Made by a program: the position numbers and the translations under genes. Source: Pseudomonas hunanensis (lineage in GTDB: Bacteria > Pseudomonadota > Gammaproteobacteria > Pseudomonadales > Pseudomonadaceae). From it: a stretch of 64,000 nucleotides of DNA. The first letter of the stretch is position 1, and every line of letters starts with the position of its first letter. The stretch is taken from positions 46,132 through 110,131 of the forward strand of contig NZ_QJRC01000100.1 in assembly GCF_013393325.1 (NCBI RefSeq), given 5' to 3'. This document shows positions 60,374 through 64,000 of this stretch, one piece after another. A model generated the notes under the pieces. The model was given only the letters and a program-made list of their open reading frames with translations, did not search any database and had not been told where the DNA came from.

Positions 60374-62182
60374 ATGAACGTCCAGACCACCCTTGAGCAA
60401 AGCGTGCCACAGCGACTGGCGCACGTGCGCGAGGCCATGGCGGCAGGGGGCATCGATGCCTTGCTGGTACCCTCGGCCGACCCTCACCTTTCCGAATACC
60501 TGCCCGGTCACTGGCAGGGGCGCCAGTGGCTGTCGGGGTTCCATGGCTCGGTCGGTACGCTGGTGGTCACCTCTGGGTTCGCCGGGCTGTGGGTCGATAG
60601 CCGCTACTGGGAGCAGGCGGATCACGAGCTGGCGGGCAGCGGCATCGAACTGATGAAACTGTTGCCAGGCAAGCCAGGGGCGCTGGAGTGGCTGGGTGAT
60701 AACGTCAAGCCCAACGGTAGCGTCGCGGTAGATGGTGCGGTCATGGCTCTGGCTTCGGCGCGCCAGCTAGGTGAGCGGCTGAAGGCACGTGGGGCGCGGC
60801 TGGTGACCGACAAGGACCTGCTGGCCCAGGTCTGGGACGGGCGCCCGGCGCTCCCAGCCAACCCTGTGTACCAGCACTTGCCGCCACATGCCACGGTGAG
60901 CCGGGCGGAAAAGCTCGCGCAACTGCGCCAGGGCATCCAGGACAAGGGGGCCGACTGGCACTTTATCGCAACCCTCGATGACATTGCCTGGTTGTTCAAC
61001 CTGCGCGGTAGCGATGTCTCCTACAACCCGGTTTTCCTGGCCTTTGCCCTGATCAACCCGCAGCAGGCCATTTTGTTCGTAGGCCAGGACAAGGTGGATG
61101 CGCACCTGCGCCAGGTGCTGGCGGTCGACGGCATCGAGGTGCGCGACTATAGCGAGGCAGGCAAGGCCCTGGCCGCTGTTGCGGCGGGTGGGCGGTTGCT
61201 GGTGGATCCTGCCCGTGTCACCTGCGGCCTGTTGGCCAACCTGGCGGCAGAGGTGGTGCTGGTCGAGGGGCTAAACCCCACCACGCTGAGCAAGTCCTGC
61301 AAAGGCGGCGATGACTTGGTGCATATCCGCCAGGTCATGGAGCAAGACGGCGCGGCCTTGTGCGAGTTCTTTGCCTGGTTCGAGGCGAACCTTGGGCGAG
61401 AGGTTGTCACTGAGCTTACAGTTGACGAGCAATTGAGTGCCGCACGTGCCCGGCGCCCGAATTTCGTGTCGCTGAGCTTCTCGACCATTGCCGCCTTCAA
61501 TGGCAATGGCGCCATGCCGCATTACCGTGCCACCGAGCAGTCGCATGCGGTCATCGAAGGTGATGGCTTGCTGCTGATCGACTCGGGTGGGCAATACCTG
61601 GGCGGCACCACCGACATCACCCGCATGGTGCCAGTCGGTAACCCCAGCCATGCACAGAAGCAGGACTGCACGCGGGTACTGAAGGGCATGATTGCCCTGT
61701 CGCGTGCCACGTTCCCGCGGGGGGTACTGTCGCCGTTGCTCGACGCTATCGCCCGGGCGCCGATCTGGGCTGACCAGGTCGACTATGGCCATGGCACCGG
61801 GCACGGGGTGGGCTACTTCATGAACGTACACGAAGGGCCGCAAGTAATTGCCTATCAGGCAGTGGCTGCACCGCAGACGGCGATGCAAGCGGGCATGATC
61901 AGCTCGATCGAGCCGGGTACGTACCGGCCGGGGCAGTGGGGGGTACGTATCGAGAACCTGGTGGTCAACCGCGAAGCGGGCAGGAGTGCGTTCGGCGATT
62001 TCCTGTGCTTCGAGACCTTGACCCTGTGCCCGATCGATACCCGCTGTCTGCTGCCCGCGCTGCTGGTAAAGGAAGAGGTGGAGTGGCTGAACGGCTATCA
62101 TGCCAATGTGCGTGAGCGCCTTGCGCCTCTACTCAAGGGTGATGCACTGGCCTGGCTGGAGGCACGTACTGCGCCGCTGTAA
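60374..62182 (+). CDS. Three-domain Xaa-Pro aminopeptidase (M24B)
   Basis: A 602-residue metallopeptidase that removes N-terminal residues before proline. The two N-terminal creatinase-like domains include LVPSADPHLSEYLPGHWQGR. The C-terminal pita-bread domain has all metal ligands: Asp in LIDSGGQYLGGTTDITR (two), His in GHGTGHGVGYFMNV, Glu in SSIEPGTYRPG and Glu in RIENLVV. The length matches the three-domain type, longer than PepP of E. coli. CAGGAGAG lies ahead of the ATG at 60374. Confidence 0.92.
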   Translation: MNVQTTLEQSVPQRLAHVREAMAAGGIDALLVPSADPHLSEYLPGHWQGRQWLSGFHGSVGTLVVTSGFAGLWVDSRYWEQADHELAGSGIELMKLLPGKPGALEWLGDNVKPNGSVAVDGAVMALASARQLGERLKARGARLVTDKDLLAQVWDGRPALPANPVYQHLPPHATVSRAEKLAQLRQGIQDKGADWHFIATLDDIAWLFNLRGSDVSYNPVFLAFALINPQQAILFVGQDKVDAHLRQVLAVDGIEVRDYSEAGKALAAVAAGGRLLVDPARVTCGLLANLAAEVVLVEGLNPTTLSKSCKGGDDLVHIRQVMEQDGAALCEFFAWFEANLGREVVTELTVDEQLSAARARRPNFVSLSFSTIAAFNGNGAMPHYRATEQSHAVIEGDGLLLIDSGGQYLGGTTDITRMVPVGNPSHAQKQDCTRVLKGMIALSRATFPRGVLSPLLDAIARAPIWADQVDYGHGTGHGVGYFMNVHEGPQVIAYQAVAAPQTAMQAGMISSIEPGTYRPGQWGVRIENLVVNREAGRSAFGDFLCFETLTLCPIDTRCLLPALLVKEEVEWLNGYHANVRERLAPLLKGDALAWLEARTAPL

Positions 62183-62191
62183 GGCAAATGA

Positions 62192-62219
62192 AAAAGGGCA
62201 GCTTACGAGCTGCCCTTTT
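62192..62219. terminator. Bidirectional terminator after aminopeptidase gene
   Basis: AAAAGGGCAGCT and AGCTGCCCTTTT form a 12-pair stem with a TACG loop. The A and T tracts on either side make it a terminator in both directions, for the aminopeptidase and the convergent lipoprotein gene. Confidence 0.92.
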
Positions 62220-62221
62220 CA

Positions 62222-62503
62222 CTACTTGCACATGACGATCATGCTGCGGCTGGTGTACCCCGCCGGGTTGATGCCGAACAAGTAGTCACCGGCCTCTTCA
62301 TCGCTATCGCCCGAGCGTGCAATGACCCGGTAACCCCGCGTGCTGCAGGAGCTTGCGGCCTTGCTATAGCAATTATCCCACGAGGAGGAAAGGCCGGAGC
62401 AATTGATATGCAGGCCCTTTTTGCCCCTTTTGACCTCGGTCTTGGCTGTGGCGGCACATCCAGCAATAGCCAAGATGGCCAGGATGAGAAAAATACGTTT
62501 CAT
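62222..62503 (-). CDS. Small lipoprotein, hypothetical
   Basis: A 93-residue lipoprotein: hydrophobic signal (FLILAILAIAGC) with a lipobox, then a small domain with four cysteines (in INCSG, DNCYS, SSCST and VMCK) that may form two disulfides in the periplasm. I do not recognise a family. It ends just beside the shared terminator. Confidence 0.75.
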   Translation of the reverse strand: MKRIFLILAILAIAGCAATAKTEVKRGKKGLHINCSGLSSSWDNCYSKAASSCSTRGYRVIARSGDSDEEAGDYLFGINPAGYTSRSMIVMCK

Positions 62504-62693
62504 TCCTGTCCTTAAATGCAGGGCAAATCAGTTGTCACGCCCTGTCGTTATCGCTTCGGTTCTTCCTGAAACTTCCCCAGCTTCCGTGTTCGGTCCAGTA
62601 GATAGCGTAAAGATGATGATTCTGTGACAGCTTAATCAGCGAGGCGGGCCGCTACAATCATTAATCCTGTCTCAAATGAAAATATTTCTCATA

Positions 62694-63581
62694 TCAGTCT
62701 GCCGCGATGGCCGGTTTGGACGTGTTGCGCATGGACAGGGTGGTGCCGACCGATGCGGTAATGATCGCCAGGATCGCCAGCCACTGTGTAACCGTCAGCA
62801 CCTCGCCGAGGAACAGCAGGCCGGACAATGCGCCAAATGCCGGTTCGATGCTCATCAGAGTCCCGAAGGTGCGCGCCGGGATGCGCGTGAGGGCAACCAT
62901 TTCCAAGCTGTAGGGCAGGGCGGTGGACAGCACTGCAACGGCCAGGGCCATCGGGATCACGGCAGGTGTGAGCAGTGCGCTACCAGCGTGGGCGATACCA
63001 ATGGGGGCGACGAACAGGGCGGCGACTACCACCCCCAAGGCCGCACTCTGGATGCCGTGCTCTGCTCCCGCACGTTGCCCGAACAGGATATATAGGGCCC
63101 AGCACACACCCGCGCCCAGTGCATAGGCAGCGCCCAGTGGGTCGAGTGTCTGGCCGCTTTGGCCTGCCGGCAGCAATAGCAGCAAGCCGGCGATGGCCAG
63201 GGCAATCCATAGGAAGTCGATCGGTCGGCGCGAGGAGAAAATCGCCACGGCCAGTGGGCCGGTGAACTCCAGGGCCACGGCAATACCGATAGGCAGCGTT
63301 TGCAAGGCCATATAGAAGAGGAAGTTCATGCCACCCAGCGCCATGCCGTAGATGACCACGTTACGCAACGTGTTGGCGGTCATGCGTACCCGCCACGGGC
63401 GCAGTATAAGGAGCATGATGATGCTGGCGAAGATCAGGCGCAGGGTGGTGGTGCCTTGGGCGCCAATGATGGGAAACATGCTTTTGGCCAGGGAGGCCCC
63501 GGACTGAATCGATGCCATGGCGATTAGCAGCAGGCCGATCGGGAAAAGGGTAGCGGCCAGGCTGCGGGGTTGGGTGTTCAT
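62694..63581 (-). CDS. rhtA: RhtA-like threonine/homoserine exporter (EamA family)
   Basis: A 295-residue inner-membrane exporter with ten helices. N-terminal SIQSGASLAKSMFPIIGAQG, QTLPIGIAVALEFTGPLAVA and RIPARTFGTLMSIEPAFGAL are typical of RhtA, which exports threonine and homoserine. An operator-like palindrome, nearly identical to that at the XRE-cupin gene, lies 32 bases upstream of its start, so it is a likely target of that regulator at a distance of 7 kb. Confidence 0.87.
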   Translation of the reverse strand: MNTQPRSLAATLFPIGLLLIAMASIQSGASLAKSMFPIIGAQGTTTLRLIFASIIMLLILRPWRVRMTANTLRNVVIYGMALGGMNFLFYMALQTLPIGIAVALEFTGPLAVAIFSSRRPIDFLWIALAIAGLLLLLPAGQSGQTLDPLGAAYALGAGVCWALYILFGQRAGAEHGIQSAALGVVVAALFVAPIGIAHAGSALLTPAVIPMALAVAVLSTALPYSLEMVALTRIPARTFGTLMSIEPAFGALSGLLFLGEVLTVTQWLAILAIITASVGTTLSMRNTSKPAIAAD

Positions 63582-63612
63582 TTAGATGCGGCGATCCTTG
63601 GGCGGGTGGGAG

Positions 63613-63633
63613 GTGAGCAATATAGTGCGCAAT
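63613..63633. promoter_or_regulatory. Operator-like palindrome, copy 3 (upstream of rhtA)
   Basis: GTGAGCAATATAGTGCGCAA matches copy 2 at 19 of 20 positions. On the minus strand it contains TATATT, a possible -10 for rhtA. The position, between this exporter and the rRNA promoters, argues for a specific role at rhtA. Confidence 0.65.
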
Positions 63634-63699
63634 TGCAGGGGCGCGTGGTAGCCCTGAGGTGTTTGCAGCAGATATATTTCAAATCATTGAAATTAAAGG

Positions 63700-63727
63700 T
63701 TGACCTCCGTGAAGGCCGCCCTATAAT
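63700..63727 (+). promoter_or_regulatory. rRNA operon promoter P1
   Basis: TTGACC and TATAAT with a 16-base spacer, preceded by AT-rich sequence (63672-63699) that could be an UP element. The discriminator after the -10 (GCGC) is GC-rich, as in promoters under stringent control. Confidence 0.85.
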
Positions 63728-63828
63728 GCGCACCACTCCAACGCGGTAGCGAAGTAAAGCTAGCCACCCTGTTGAGTCAAGTGTTTGAAGCTAAACGAGT
63801 TTCTCGCAAAAAACTTCAAAATAAACGC

Positions 63829-63856
63829 TTGACAGGCTCTGAGGAAAGCGTAGAAT
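63829..63856 (+). promoter_or_regulatory. rRNA operon promoter P2
   Basis: TTGACA and TAGAAT with a 16-base spacer, preceded by an A-rich tract (63808-63826) that fits an UP element and followed by a GC-rich discriminator (GCGCGCCTCGG). It lies about 130 bases downstream of P1, the usual tandem layout. Confidence 0.9.
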
Positions 63857-64000
63857 GCGCGCCTCGGTTGAGGCGAAAAGCTCTTAACCAAACGCTCTTT
63901 AACAAATTGAATCAAGCAATTCGTGTGGGTGCTTGTGAGTACGGACTGATAGTCAAAAAGATTATCAGCATCACAAGTGGCCATGCGAGAAATCACATAG
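63857..64000 (+). promoter_or_regulatory. 16S rRNA leader with boxA (16S gene starts outside the window)
   Basis: The sequence from 63893 (CGCTCTTTAACAA) contains the boxA antitermination element, and the rest to base 64000, including CACAAGTGGCCATGCGAGAA, is the leader I recall upstream of Pseudomonas 16S rRNA. The mature 16S 5' end should lie roughly 100 bases past the window edge. No rRNA gene body is inside the window. Confidence 0.9.

Noticed and set aside
63760..63996. A 78-codon minus-strand frame in the rRNA leader
   Set aside because: It covers the rRNA promoter and leader and has no ribosome-binding site or family.
1..64000. CRISPR array, tRNA genes, insertion sequence or prophage
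   Set aside because: No regularly spaced repeats, tRNA-like T-loop sequences, transposase, integrase or phage structural genes were seen.

Overview
The window is GC-rich, densely coded and about 64 kb long. It looks like a chromosome of the Pseudomonas putida group. The reasons are a sigma/FecR hybrid regulator next to a siderophore receptor (the IutY/IutA arrangement described in P. putida), P. putida-type REP palindromes, an Mrp antiporter operon with fused A/B subunits, a fadAx-type beta-oxidation cluster, and a 16S rRNA leader of typical Pseudomonas sequence at the right edge. Genus and group are inferred from recognised genes and motifs; no search was run.

Layout. 1-4938: NAD-dependent molybdenum formate dehydrogenase (fdsG partial, fdsB, fdsA, fdsD). 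5099-7968: a tandem universal stress protein with an ANR site, the tRNA hydroxylase MiaE, and three small or envelope proteins. 8104-11802: a Fur-box-preceded sigma/FecR hybrid and its TonB-dependent receptor. 11843-14906: a LysR regulator divergent from an orphan polyamine-type binding protein and an agmatinase-family hydrolase. 15134-18863: a secreted proline-rich peptide, a PQQ-type sugar dehydrogenase, a ZapE-type ATPase and a periplasmic alpha/beta hydrolase. 18939-22378: a copper operon (copA, copB, DUF411, YqaA-like) behind a CopR-type box. 22457-27253: the tRNA hydroxylation protein TrhP with a perfect ANR box, an AI-2E family permease, a MocR regulator and PanB. 27400-30344: 2-aminoethylphosphonate degradation (phnW, phnX) with a divergent LysR regulator.

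31481-40561 holds the most unusual content. Two tandem paralogous proteins of about 1,495 residues each carry a Pseudomonas dermonecrotic-toxin-like N-terminal region, a leucine-rich-repeat segment and a C-terminal NEL-type E3 ubiquitin ligase domain with the catalytic Cys-x-Asp motif. They sit between an AraC regulator (30383-31405) and a five-gene acyl-CoA degradation operon (40686-46240) that the regulator may control.

46575-48376: a DksA paralogue lacking two zinc cysteines and three small uncharacterised genes. 48389-54446: the Mrp Na+/H+ antiporter operon (AB-C-D-E-F-G). 54596-63581: two EamA/RhtA exporters, an XRE-cupin regulator whose likely operator recurs upstream of both exporters, an isochorismatase-like hydrolase, a GATase1-AraC regulator, a DUF3182/hydrolase pair and a three-domain aminopeptidase P. 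63700-64000: tandem strong promoters and the boxA-containing leader of an rRNA operon whose 16S gene begins just outside the window. I saw no tRNA gene, CRISPR array, insertion sequence or prophage.
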